Below are positions 8,444 to 17,837 of a stretch of DNA of 19,930 nucleotides, in pieces. The stretch lies in NCBI GenBank assembly GCA_013054445.1, contig JAAMPI010001097.1, positions 1 through 19,930 of the forward strand, written 5' to 3'. The notes beneath the pieces are model-generated. The model made no database searches. It was not told the DNA's origin and worked only from the letters and a program-made list of their open reading frames with translations. Every line of letters starts with the position of its first letter. The first letter of the stretch is position 1. This DNA is from Cudoniella acicularis (lineage: Eukaryota > Ascomycota > Leotiomycetes > Helotiales > Helotiaceae). The translations under genes and the position numbers were made by a program.

Positions 8444-9448
8444 CTATACGTCAGCCAATACCTCCTGGACCCCCACGTTCGCCCTCCTTTTATTCTTCAG
8501 TGGCATCATCGGTACAAAATTCATGGCCCCTTGCAAAGAAGATATTTCCTTCAAATTAATGGCATGTTGCAATAGTGTCTCTTTGTTCGTCTTGAAATCG
8601 AAGTTGGTCAAAAAACAAAAGCTGATTTCCAATCGTGCTAGTTCGCTCTCACTAACCCCTCCAACCTTTGCAAACCGGGAATGTGGGTAACTCAGATCCT
8701 CGAGAGCCTTCATAGCGACTCGCAAACCGGCCAATAGTAATCTATGACAATTTCTTCGAGTGACAGGGATCGCTCGCTCGTCGACGGCCAATTTGTGTAT
8801 ATAGTAGCTCGTGGCTAAATAGACTGCTGTAGACATGGGACAAAATTTTTGTATGCGCATCAGGTAGTCTTCGAGAGAAATGGGGGGAGGGTGTTTCGAA
8901 TAGAATTTGCGCGTGATGGCACTGTGTTGTATGTTCAAAGGTTCCGCATTGTCACCGATAACGATATACGGTTCGGGCGCGACGAAAACGGGAAGACGAT
9001 TTGAAGTCTTCTTGAAACTAACTCCGTCGATGTCGGAACCTCCACTCGAGTCAGATGGTGTCCTTGGACGTTGAAGCTCCGCCAGATTCTTGTAGGAATT
9101 GCTTCTAATAATATTCTCCTTCTCTGCTTGCATGCCTCTCATATTCGGCGGGGTTGAAGAAGTTGGAGGAGTTGGCGGAACATCTCCAGTAATTCGTACC
9201 AATACTTCCACCCCCGCGCACAGTAATTTGAGGGCTGTGATGGGGCCAATCGTGAAGACATCGAGACTGTTCGGGGAAGGCGGCGAGGCATTGGGATCAT
9301 CGCTATCGACGTCTATTGTAAGCCCTGCGTCTGCTGAAGGATTTGGCCGTGGCGGTAAGGTGTATGTGAAAGAGTCGGCAGAGTCATGGATATAGGGTGT
9401 GATTTCCGTATCCGACATCCTCGAATCACTTCCAGCGAAGGGAGACAT
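8444..9448 (-). CDS. preg: Preg/PHO80-type cyclin, negative regulator of phosphate response
   Basis: This cyclin should pair with a Pho85/PGOV-type kinase and restrain the phosphate-starvation transcription factor (NUC-1/Pho4) when phosphate is plentiful. The single open frame encodes 334 aa. Its start is taken as the ATG at 9448 (MSPFAGSDSRMSD), because the frame just upstream has only a TTG. The N-terminal half is low-complexity and rich in Pro and Ser, with proline-directed sites (PPTPP, STPP, PRTPS). The cyclin domain covers about residues 178-285: ITRKFYSKHPPPISLEDYL, CPMSTAVYLATSYYIHKLAV, HRLLLAGLRVAMKALEDLSY and FAKVGGVSESELARLEISF. The KVGGVS and HPPPISLEDYL segments are typical of PHO80-like cyclins, and overall the domain looks closer to Neurospora Preg than to yeast Pho80. 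It appears intact; no neighbour is linked to phosphate. Confidence 0.9.
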   Translation of the reverse strand: MSPFAGSDSRMSDTEITPYIHDSADSFTYTLPPRPNPSADAGLTIDVDSDDPNASPPSPNSLDVFTIGPITALKLLCAGVEVLVRITGDVPPTPPTSSTPPNMRGMQAEKENIIRSNSYKNLAELQRPRTPSDSSGGSDIDGVSFKKTSNRLPVFVAPEPYIVIGDNAEPLNIQHSAITRKFYSKHPPPISLEDYLMRIQKFCPMSTAVYLATSYYIHKLAVDERAIPVTRRNCHRLLLAGLRVAMKALEDLSYPHSRFAKVGGVSESELARLEISFCFLTNFDFKTNKETLLQHAINLKEISSLQGAMNFVPMMPLKNKRRANVGVQEVLADV

Positions 9449-10170
9449 GATGCTCAAAAAGTATTGTATTGTGTTGTTATTCAGATGTCTTTGAGCTTTC
9501 TTGTCAGAGCGTGCTAGATGGTAACTTCGGCCGTAGCCGTTGTAACCCTATGGACCTTCGCCAGGGGCGCATATTCTCGGCCAGAGTATCGCGGGAATAT
9601 CGGTCAGATGCCCTAAAAATCTTCCTGATGCAGAAATGCGGTGGCAGGTTGAGTATGTGGAGTCGAAAATGAAAAGGGTGGAAGTTATGGGTACCTGACC
9701 AGGTAGAAGTACTGTGCCAGTACGAGTTTAGAGGTAATACTACTGAAATGTACCCACAGTCGGATTGTTCCGTAGCGCGTGCTTTCGACTTCAGGCTGTA
9801 TGCAAGAGAGGTACCGTGGCTGGGTCGATTGCGGGGGCAAGACTTAAGAGTGTGAGAGAAGGCGAAAATGGACCGAGGAGTCGTCCGGGACAGGCGCGTG
9901 GGGGGGGGTGAAGCGCGACGCTGGCGGCAATAATACGGTGCACTAAGCACTGCAGATTGTTCGGCGAGAGACACGTTTGTGGGTTATCAGATCCGACTCG
10001 CGCCGGAAAGGCAGGCGTTCCGATTATGATATGCGTGGTTATTGGCGGAAGAGGGTGTATGGAGAATCGAGAGTCGAGTTGGTCGAGGGCAGTAGTACAG
10101 TACCTAGGGTAGGTCCTCTGAATGCGGAATTAATGTGGTGATTGAGGTACAGTAGTGAGGGTGAGGCCTA
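9449..10170. promoter_or_regulatory. Presumed leader and promoter region of the Preg cyclin gene
   Basis: This region lies upstream of the minus-strand cyclin gene. It holds a G9 run at 9900-9908 and several GTAC/CCTAGG-like motifs near 9690-9725 and 10090-10115. A long minus-strand frame at 9504-9974 is Ser/Arg/Pro-rich with no recognisable domain, and is most simply leader or promoter DNA. Confidence 0.4.
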
Positions 10171-12583
10171 GATTTCCCTAGAAAGAAACTCTTTTAGCTT
10201 GGGAGTCTGCCAGTTCCAGGTATCGAGCGCTGGGCCGGAAAAAAAGGATCCCAGGTTAGAAAACGTACCGTACCGTTGCGATGCGCCGAGAGTGTAGCTA
10301 GTGGGTAGGAGTATACTGAAGTGACTTCTAACTTCAAATGTCGCGTCGAACAAAGGGTGTCGCGCCGCGATCTCCAATCTCCGTATAATTTTCTTATCGC
10401 GCACTCCTGCAACCGCTGCCGAGGGAGTGAGAACCTTGTTGCAGATCGCTGGGGTCTTCACCATTTCCCAGAGTCTCTAAGTCCCTAAGTCACTGAACCC
10501 CAAACTCCCAAACTCCCAAACCTCCTTTTACTTCGGCACTCTCAGCAGTCAGAACAAGCTGCTGGATACCGGATGCGGCTGCTCGGCGTCTCTTCTCCCT
10601 CCGTGGGCGTACAACGATGCAGTCCCACCGTTCCATCCGCCTCGGGAAATGCTGTGTCATCGGCTTCCTCTCACCGTTGACCATCTTCCCCGCAGAGGCG
10701 ATGTTGAAGAAGTTGCTTGTTGACAGAACCCCACGTAATGCACTCAGGCTCACTCGCAGAGACAAGATCGTCTTTTGAGGGGACTTTTCGCAGGCAGTTG
10801 TTGCTTTTTGGATGTTGGGGGCCTGGAACAACAAAAAAGACTGGGCAATTTGACATCAGCTGCCTCCTCTCATGGCTTCGGATCGGAATAACGACCCCGT
10901 GTGGATAAAAGCCCAAGGTTATAAAGCGCGTGTGATCCAGAAAATCGTCTGAAAATAGATGCCCAGTCAGCAACTCAATACTTCAATAAACCGAATGGCA
11001 AAGTGGACGTGGAATCGGATCATCCCTCCGTAAGATAGAGGCGACTCTCAGCCAAGATGAGGGACATGCAGCAGCTTTATCCCCTCAAGATACATCGATC
11101 TCATGTCGCCAAATACCTTATCTAGCTCGCCAATTGATCACTTCCGATTTTCATGGCACCACATATCTAGGTTGGTGAAACTCCGAAAACCTGTTCTTTC
11201 ATTGGAGCTTTCGTGTAGCGGCTAGATTCGCTGGTATTACGGAGTTCTTCGGTCTCTTTCTCGCTCTCTACTGCGGTGTTATGGTTCGCCAGCACTACAC
11301 CCTCCCCAACCAAAGGAGCTTCAAGGCTATCAGCCAGTTATTATATCACCAACAGCTCATGCTGTACTACAAGAGACGACACATGCATTTCCTTAGTGGG
11401 CCGGGGAAGCATCCGGCGGGGTCTCCAGACTTTTGACTGGCTCGAGACGGGCACAGCAGTTAGGCCGCATGGTATTTCCCCTGCCCAACAACATTTGCAT
11501 CTCCTCCACGAGCCCGATTGAATAGCGGACCTGCTTTCAGATCCAGTGGTCGCACAACTCTCATAAGGAGGCACTCTATGCACATCCGGTTATGCAAAGA
11601 CACAAAACTTTAGCGCACGAGACCAGAGTCGTGATCTCTCAAGTGCCTCTCCTTCGCCGTTCGGTACCAAGGTTAAAGAGAGCCTTGAACTCCGATCTGA
11701 GACATTTTCAGCTTTGATCTGCGAAGTGCAACAATTCCTGCAAGCTCTCAGAATGCATATAGCCTAAGATAAGCTAGAAGTCTAGACTGCAATCTCAGAA
11801 GCATGTTCGTTGTTTTAGCATGTGCATGAAGCGTCCTTGCTATGGGACGTTTGTTTAGCTTGCAGCGGGATGTCAACCACGTCATCCAGAAAGCTAATCC
11901 ATGTTATCAGTTACATATCGTCCCTCACATGCTTGTATTTTTTCCTTTTGCGATGATAATCTGTCGAGTTTCAAGCGTATCTGTGAATTGCGTTTTTTAA
12001 ATCCAGATCTGAAATTTCTTCTGCGATTAACGTTGTGCTTTGACCTCTCATTTCTTGCAACCGGAGAGTCCTATTCTCGAAAGTAGGTTCCTGTTGCAAA
12101 GTCCTTGAGTTTTCAATACAAGCCCAAGTTATCAGATACGGCCTGCAATAGAGCAGTTGCATATGCGAGACCTGCCAAGGATCCATTATTATGCCTTGAT
12201 GTTGATTTTTATCTGTTAAGAACAGAAATTTTAAAAATGAAAATAGGAAAAAGGCAGATTTGTCCTCGAAATGATTTCATAGCAATTCGCCGTTTATTCC
12301 TTCCAGCTCCTCATCGATTCCCGCCTGACTACGGCAGCCATGTTTGCTGCAATTTCTCTAGTGAGTTCAAACGCAAACCCACCATCCTTTTCAAACGATA
12401 GCCCGACCTGCTATTAAACCGAGACGCTGCAACAAGTATCGCATTATGTGTTGGATGTACAAATTCTACTAAACAATGGGTAGGTCAGGCATCATCACCA
12501 AACACACCCCAATTCCTTGAGTTGTTTTCTATCCCCTTCTCAATATCTAAACTCGTTTCACGCAAATATTTGTAGGTGCATAT
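10171..12583. other. Gene-free stretch
   Basis: No open frame on either strand shows a known domain, a plausible splice chain or coding character. Short overlapping frames at 10168-10973 and 11276-11583 occur on both strands, as expected by chance in moderately GC-rich DNA. One isolated copy of TGCGAAGTGCAACAA at 11720-11734 matches a repeat found near 14.2-14.5 kb. I see no tRNA or other RNA gene. Confidence 0.5.
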
Positions 12584-12730
12584 TGTGATGTTTGACCGCT
12601 AAGTTCTACACTGTCGCATTCTACATTCAGTTGAACGTTTTGTAGCTGTTATTTACTGTGTTGTTCGGCTACTAAGTTTTATACTGTCGTTTTCTACACT
12701 CGGCTAGATAGTCCTGTTGTATTTATTTGT
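12584..12730 (+). repeat. Two diverged ~73-bp tandem units
   Basis: Units at about 12584-12655 and 12658-12730 share the order TGTG-TGTT, CTAAGTT, ACTGTCG, TCTACA, then TGTA-TT. Related but more decayed units occur at 13292-13436. Boundaries are approximate. Confidence 0.6.
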
Positions 12731-12784
12731 TGTATTCGGCCAGACCCTAGGCCATTTCCGTATTACAATGATTCGAATTTGATA

Positions 12785-12821
12785 TATCTCTTCACGAACG
12801 CGAGAACCCAGAATGACTCGG
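12785..12821 (+). repeat. Direct repeat block, left copy
   Basis: This 37-bp block beginning TATCTCTTCACGAACGCGAG aligns without gaps to 13526-13562 with 29 of 37 identical bases. Both copies follow an array of ACTGTC-containing units and a TGTATTT string, so the similarity belongs to a larger diverged duplication. Confidence 0.65.
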
Positions 12822-13140
12822 ATCTGCTGTTTACGATGTTACGATCCATTTTTGCTGTTGTGGAGCGTGTAAATTTATTGGAAAGCTGCGATTGTGGTGT
12901 CGAGGAAGAAGGGTTGGAAGTGGCAGTGTCAAGGGATTATGAGTGAATCTGCTAGGTATTGAAAGAGTGGGGTTGTTCTTGGTAGTTGAATCGGCAACAC
13001 GCTATCCCCTTTGACATCCTATATATCCACAAGTCCTAGCAGGCTAGAACGTTGAGCCAGAGTCGACCAGTCTCTCGAGAGTCGCAGGCAGAAGACCTTG
13101 ATAGATACCGGTGGGAAAGCCTGACTCCGAGGACAGGATT

Positions 13141-13162
13141 GCAAGGTTTGCAAGGTTTGCAA
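13141..13162 (+). repeat. 9-bp tandem microrepeat
   Basis: GCAAGGTTT occurs twice in tandem, followed by a partial third copy (GCAACC). It lies in non-coding DNA between the two repeat clusters. Confidence 0.7.
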
Positions 13163-13291
13163 CCTCGTGTAATTCTGAGAACATTTTCATTGGAAGGATA
13201 TATACGCTTGCAAGTTGTAAACTCATACTATAATATTCGGCTGCCGATACTTGTGCTGTCACACTCTTCGCTGGACCGTCATCTTGTTAAC

Positions 13292-13436
13292 TTGTGATAG
13301 TTAGCTGCGAATGTTTACACTGTCATAATTTCAAGTGGGTTGTTTTAGCACTGTCACTGTCATTTCCTAAACCAGCCACTGAGCTTAACACTGTCCCTCC
13401 AACACTCCATTGAATAGTTTTGTATTTCCTTTAGTA
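13292..13436 (+). repeat. Second cluster of diverged ACTGTC-containing units
   Basis: Two decayed units (about 13292-13350 and 13372-13436) resemble those at 12584-12730. They share ACACTGTC followed by a T-rich or C-rich string, ACACTC, GAATAG and TTGTATTT. Boundaries are soft. Confidence 0.5.
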
Positions 13437-13525
13437 AGACCGCAGATTAATACCACGTTAAGGCACGATCAACGAAGCGGTCGCGACTCCTATTATCCAC
13501 GACGTGGCAGAATCTGACACGGCGG

Positions 13526-13562
13526 TATCTCTTCATGAAGGCGAGGTTCCAAAATGACGTGG
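13526..13562 (+). repeat. Direct repeat block, right copy
   Basis: This is the partner of 12785-12821, beginning TATCTCTTCATGAAGGCGAG, about 741 bp downstream in the same orientation. Confidence 0.65.
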
Positions 13563-14082
13563 GTTTAAGTTTCTCTTTCTGTAAGTTAGAGTCTCTTATA
13601 TAACCCACGTTCACATCATTTACTCTGACTTCCAAACCTTCCTTCGAATTCACTTCCTATTACTATAAATTATAGCCTCTTCTCGATTCTACCCACCTGG
13701 TAGCAGCTAAAGCTAACGAAAATTTACAACTTCAAAAAGAGGAAACTAGGAAACTCGAAGGTGTCGTTGCAGTCTTGGAAGACCCGGATTTAGCAAGCGT
13801 CTTTAATACGAGATCAACAACACTGAAGTGGAGCGGAACGAGGAAATGGACACGGCCAGACTATCCAACTTTGTGTCACGGTTCTGCTAAGCTTTCACAT
13901 CCTCTTTACTGAGAGAAATACAAAGGTCGTTTACACAAATTTTCTATTCCCGTAATATCATAGTTTTCAAGAGTATGTCTAGATAAACGAACGGCTAGAT
14001 CCAACCAAGCGAAAGAAAATCAGACCAAACCCCTTATCAGGACACTTAGAAGGCTATTTCATCCGAAATGCTTTCAACTTTC

Positions 14083-14500
14083 AAGCAACTCTTCCGATTG
14101 CGAAAAGAAACAAAATTCTTGCTGCCCCTTAAATATTTCCCAACTCTATTTTTGTTTACTTATTCTTCCACAGTTTCTGAGCAACCGTCCCAATCGCGAA
14201 GTGCAACAAAAATTCTCGCCAACCCCCCACCCCCCTGATTCACCTTCTCGCCCTAAGTTATTCGTTCCCACTCCCTAAACGACTCTCCACATCACAGCAT
14301 GCAATGAACCCTCAGTTAAACCCCTAGATCATCTTCTCATCTGATACGCGTTTCTATTATCCTACAGTCACTTTCAATCCCAGAGCAACTGCAACTGTCC
14401 TGATTGCGAAGAGCAACAAAATTCTCGTTACCCCTATATTTGTTTATTATTTCCCGGTTTCTGGGCAACCCAAGCGATTGCGAAGTGCAACAAAATCTCT
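14083..14500 (+). repeat. Nested tandem duplication carrying GATTGCGAAGTGCAACAAAA units
   Basis: Four copies of a core close to GATTGCGAAGTGCAACAAAA lie at about 14095, 14193, 14401 and 14475. Most are preceded by a GAGCAAC/GGCAAC string. Copies 1-2 and 3-4 form two larger blocks (14083-14220 and 14380-14500). Each block carries a T-rich spacer with TTTGTTTA and then CAGTTTCTGAGCAACC or CGGTTTCTGGGCAACC. No open frame is conserved across copies. Confidence 0.8.
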
Positions 14501-14898
14501 ACCTAGGTGGGTTGTAACACGGCCAATCGGATGTCAAGCGGGCTTGTACGTTGGAAGTGAATATGTCCCTTTATACGGGGTACTTACCCTCATCCATCCC
14601 CCTTGCTAGAGAAGTCTGTTTCACACAGCCTGTTGATTTGCTCTCCTGATTTAGTACTACGATAAAAATGGAGGGAAGGGTTTAAGAAGATGGGCCATGG
14701 AGTGAACAGAGAGTGAGATAAACGGCGTCATTCGTGAATTGTGTTTATTCCTGGTTTTTATCCTTTCATAATCGTCATTCTCTCGGCGTTGGCTTCTGCT
14801 AAATTTATCACAGTTCAGCGCAATAACCATGGAAAAGGGGTAAGGTAGTCTCCCAAGCACTATCAAAATATCCTCCCAAACTCAAGGGCCTCCTTCAT

Positions 14899-17016
14899 CT
14901 AACAGCCACTAACAACAACAGCCTCGACAACCGCCGTCGTCCCACTCATCACCGAATCCACAGCTTGCTTCAACACACTCTCTAACTCATCCGTCTTCGC
15001 CACTTTACCCGCGAAACAATTTCCTCCTGCCGCTGCTTTGGCGATGCCTGCAAAATCAGGACCGGTGATAGCGATGTTCAGTTCCTCGTTCGTGGCTTTG
15101 GAGCCGAGACCTTCTGGGTGGACGAGAAGGAGGGATTTGCGAGGTGCGTTCCAGCCTGTGTTTTCGTCAGAAGCTGTATGTTGAAAAAATGGAAGGGATA
15201 CATGCCTTTATTGTTCAACACAATCGTCAATACAGGGATTTTATATCGCTGCGAGATCCAATACACACTACCCGGCACACTGAACAAAAACGTGCCATCG
15301 CCTACAATCTGCACGACGAACTTTCCCTTCCCAGCACCGTTCTCATACTCGCTCGCAAGCTTGATCCCGAGAGCTCCGCCACCAGACCAGCCCAATCCAC
15401 CACCACCGCAATTGATCCATGAACCCGGGAACGTAGCTTGAATATTGTCGGCTACAAAGCCGGTATTGGTTACGGCTTCGATGGCGAAGATGGTGTCTTT
15501 CGGGACGAGTTTGCGGAGAGTGGCGCAGAGGTGTCCCGTGCCGAAAGTACCGTCTCCTTTGGGTTGTGCGGCGGCTGCAATGTTGGATAGACGTTTGGTG
15601 TGTGCTTCTAGGAGGTTATCCCATTTTTGAGAGTAGGCGGCTGAGTTGAATTTATCTGAGAAGGTGGAGCTAGTGAGGTAATTATTAATCTGGGTTACTG
15701 CTGTGAAGGAATCCGCAGAGTAACGAGCTTGAGCAGCGATATAGTAAACTGGCATTTGGTGTTTGAGGACATCGGTGTCAATGTGGAAGATTGTTGCTGA
15801 TTCCGAAGGGTGACATTGGGTATTGATCCAGGGGACATCTATCAAGTCGGATTAACAAAATTCGACATAGAAGCACGAGAATATAAATAAAAAGGGGTGG
15901 TTACCGCAGTCAAGAACTAAAATAACATCCGCAGTCTTGATAGATTCCTCGATTCCATATCTCAAACCCAGCCAAGCTCGGTGATCAGCTGGAAAGCACA
16001 TATCGCTTCCACCTGTGTCTAGAACCCTCAGACCCTTGACTGTGTCTGCAAGTTTGACCAAAGCTCCAACTGCACCATGGTTTCGTCCACTGTAACCAGT
16101 GACAATTAGAGGTTCTTTGGCCCCAGCCAATGCTTCAGCTACTCTTTTGACACCAGCTTCATTCAAAGCCGCCGGTTCAACAGGACTCCATTGATCTTGA
16201 TTCAACTGATATGGCGTCAAATCTTCCTCCATAACTTCTCTAGCTCCGCATAGATAAACTGGTCCAGCAGGGTCACTGCACGCAAATTGCAAAGCTCGGT
16301 TGACCATTTGCTTAACGTTTTTGCCCGATTTTATTTCTCCACTGTACCTACAATATTGGCTAACGATTTGCTTCTGATCTGGCACATCCTGAATCCAATG
16401 GATATATTCGGTTCGGCTTCCTCGCATTTCGCCTTCTATTGTGTAGGGTGATAGACCGGCAAATATCAAGACCGGGGCTCGACCACATGAAGCATTGTGT
16501 ACAGCTGCCCCCAGACCCTGAGTACCAACATCGACATGAACGATTACGCATTGTGGTTTTCTGGTAAGGCGGGCAAAGCCATCTGCCATTGAGAGAGCTA
16601 CCATCTGCGAAACTATTAGCAGGCTTCAATGGCGGGTTTAATATCAACAACCTACCTCATTTGGGCATGTTATAATGCGCGGAAATTGGCCTTTCTTCTC
16701 ATTTTGACCTTTGACCATAGCCTCTATGATTGAGGGATGGTCGGAACCAAGGTTCACGAAGCAATGGGTGACGCCGGCCTGGATATCTTGTTCTCAACTC
16801 GCGGTCCCATTTCTGGATTGAAAGGATACTAACCTCCCATAATGCTTCGAAAAAGGCGAACTAAAGGGAAACAATGTTAGCATTTGGAAGCTTTCTTTGC
16901 CTTTTTGGAGGACTGAGGGTTGCTTCGTGGCAGGCTGGGAGGGGAAGCTAAACTCTAGCTGTAGAGCTGAAAGTGGGGTTTCTGTGGAATCGCCGACTTA
17001 CTGAAGCTGTGTACAT
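14899..17016 (-). CDS. Thiamine-diphosphate enzyme, acetolactate synthase-like
   Basis: This enzyme of the acetolactate synthase/pyruvate oxidase superfamily uses thiamine diphosphate to make or break C-C bonds next to a carbonyl. Six exons (17016-17002, 16860-16834, 16778-16656, 16604-15905, 15838-15206, 15155-14899) join to 1755 nt, 584 aa, with every junction in frame. The Pyr domain has the cofactor-activating Glu55 (TCPNEMVALSMADGFARLT) and VHVDVGTQGLGAAVHNAS. SPYTIEGEMRGSR and IHWIQDV recall bacterial catabolic acetolactate synthases. The central domain has RVLDTGGSDMCFPADHRAW; the C-terminal domain carries the TPP motif GDGTF (468-472) to NN (497-498). Exons 1 and 2 are only 15 and 27 nt. 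The last intron (15156-15205) is GC-AG. No mitochondrial presequence is seen, so it is probably cytosolic and not the Ilv2-type biosynthetic enzyme. It is divergent from the butanediol dehydrogenase gene. The true substrate is unproven; a 2-oxoacid decarboxylase or acyloin lyase is possible. Confidence 0.9.
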
Positions 17017-17837
17017 TGTGAGTGAGGTCTTTCAAGGTTGATCTGGCGAAGGGTTGGTAGGAAACAAGGAAACGTCGTCGAACGCAGCTCTGAGAAACGT
17101 GGAATAGGATGAAGAACAAAGATACAGGAGGCTCTGTATCCTGAGAGGTGTACCTCATGTGGGGTTTAGATCCCTGGAGCTTGCTGTAAGTTCTTCGGCT
17201 TTGATGTCGGCTTAAGATCGGAGCCAGAGGAGGGGTAGAGGCGTAGAGGGGCAGCGCCAGGAGGGCGTCACATTGCCAGACGCATCACTGACTCTCCTTT
17301 ATAAGCTCACCGCTTTCCTTAGTTGCTGTTTCCAACTACAAACAGCATCCCCATCATTATCGGGTATCCCATCCTCCCAGCATGTTTGTAAGAGACTTCC
17401 AGGTTCGTTGGAGACAGGAAGATGCGGCGCGGGGTATTTCCAGCATCCTGGCCCGGCAAACCTTCCCTGTTTCACATCTGGTGTAGGCACCAGAGCCGTG
17501 GAGAAATTCCGCGCCATCTCTTGGCGTTGCCAGTCCATCTCGACGGACAAACTTTACTTTTCTTCCCCAGATTTTCCTGGAAAAAAGATGACGTCCAGTC
17601 ACGCCCTCCCCTTTTTCGCTTCGCAGCCTCCCACTAAGTCACGTTCTGCTCCAGACTGCTGATCTTAGACATGCCACTACCAGGAACGATCGGACGATCG
17701 TGCCCTTTGGCCGAAGTCAGCAATGAACCGCGTGAGGGGTTGAGGCGTTCAAACGGCCTATAAATGCTCTTTATTATATCTGCTTCAGGGTCTCTTTGCT
17801 ATACAACTACTACATTGACAAATAACCATCAATTAAC
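17017..17837. promoter_or_regulatory. Divergent promoter region between TPP enzyme and butanediol dehydrogenase genes
   Basis: The two start codons are 821 bp apart and face away from each other. The dehydrogenase side holds TATAAA at 17759-17764, a duplicated ACGATCG/GACGATCG at 17685-17700 and a stress-element-like AGGGG near 17735. A TTTATAA string sits at 17297-17303. Open frames on both strands across 17273-17662 show no domain and are probably accidental. Confidence 0.55.
17759..17764 (+). promoter_or_regulatory. TATA box of the butanediol dehydrogenase gene
   Basis: TATAAA in the context GGCCTATAAATGC lies 74 bp upstream of the ATG at 17838. It is followed by a pyrimidine-rich stretch and the leader ...CAATTAACATG, a normal spacing for a fungal core promoter. 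Confidence 0.6.

Noticed and set aside
8288..8575. ATG followed 12 bases later by GTAAGT on the plus strand, a possible tiny first exon overlapping the Preg gene antisense
   Set aside because: No downstream exon with coding character or homology was found, and the open frame runs antisense through the conserved cyclin C-terminus.
9504..9974. 156-codon open frame on the minus strand upstream of the Preg cyclin gene
   Set aside because: It has a Ser/Arg/Pro-rich composition with no domain, spans a G9 run and sits where the cyclin leader and promoter should be.
10490..10973. Overlapping minus-strand frames of 114 and 100 codons
   Set aside because: Two frames compete over the same bases, with no recognisable motif.
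17273..17662. 129-codon plus-strand open frame in the divergent promoter, with overlapping frames on the minus strand
   Set aside because: Open frames on both strands over the same bases reflect composition. No domain or splice continuation is seen, and it lies between two well-defined promoters.
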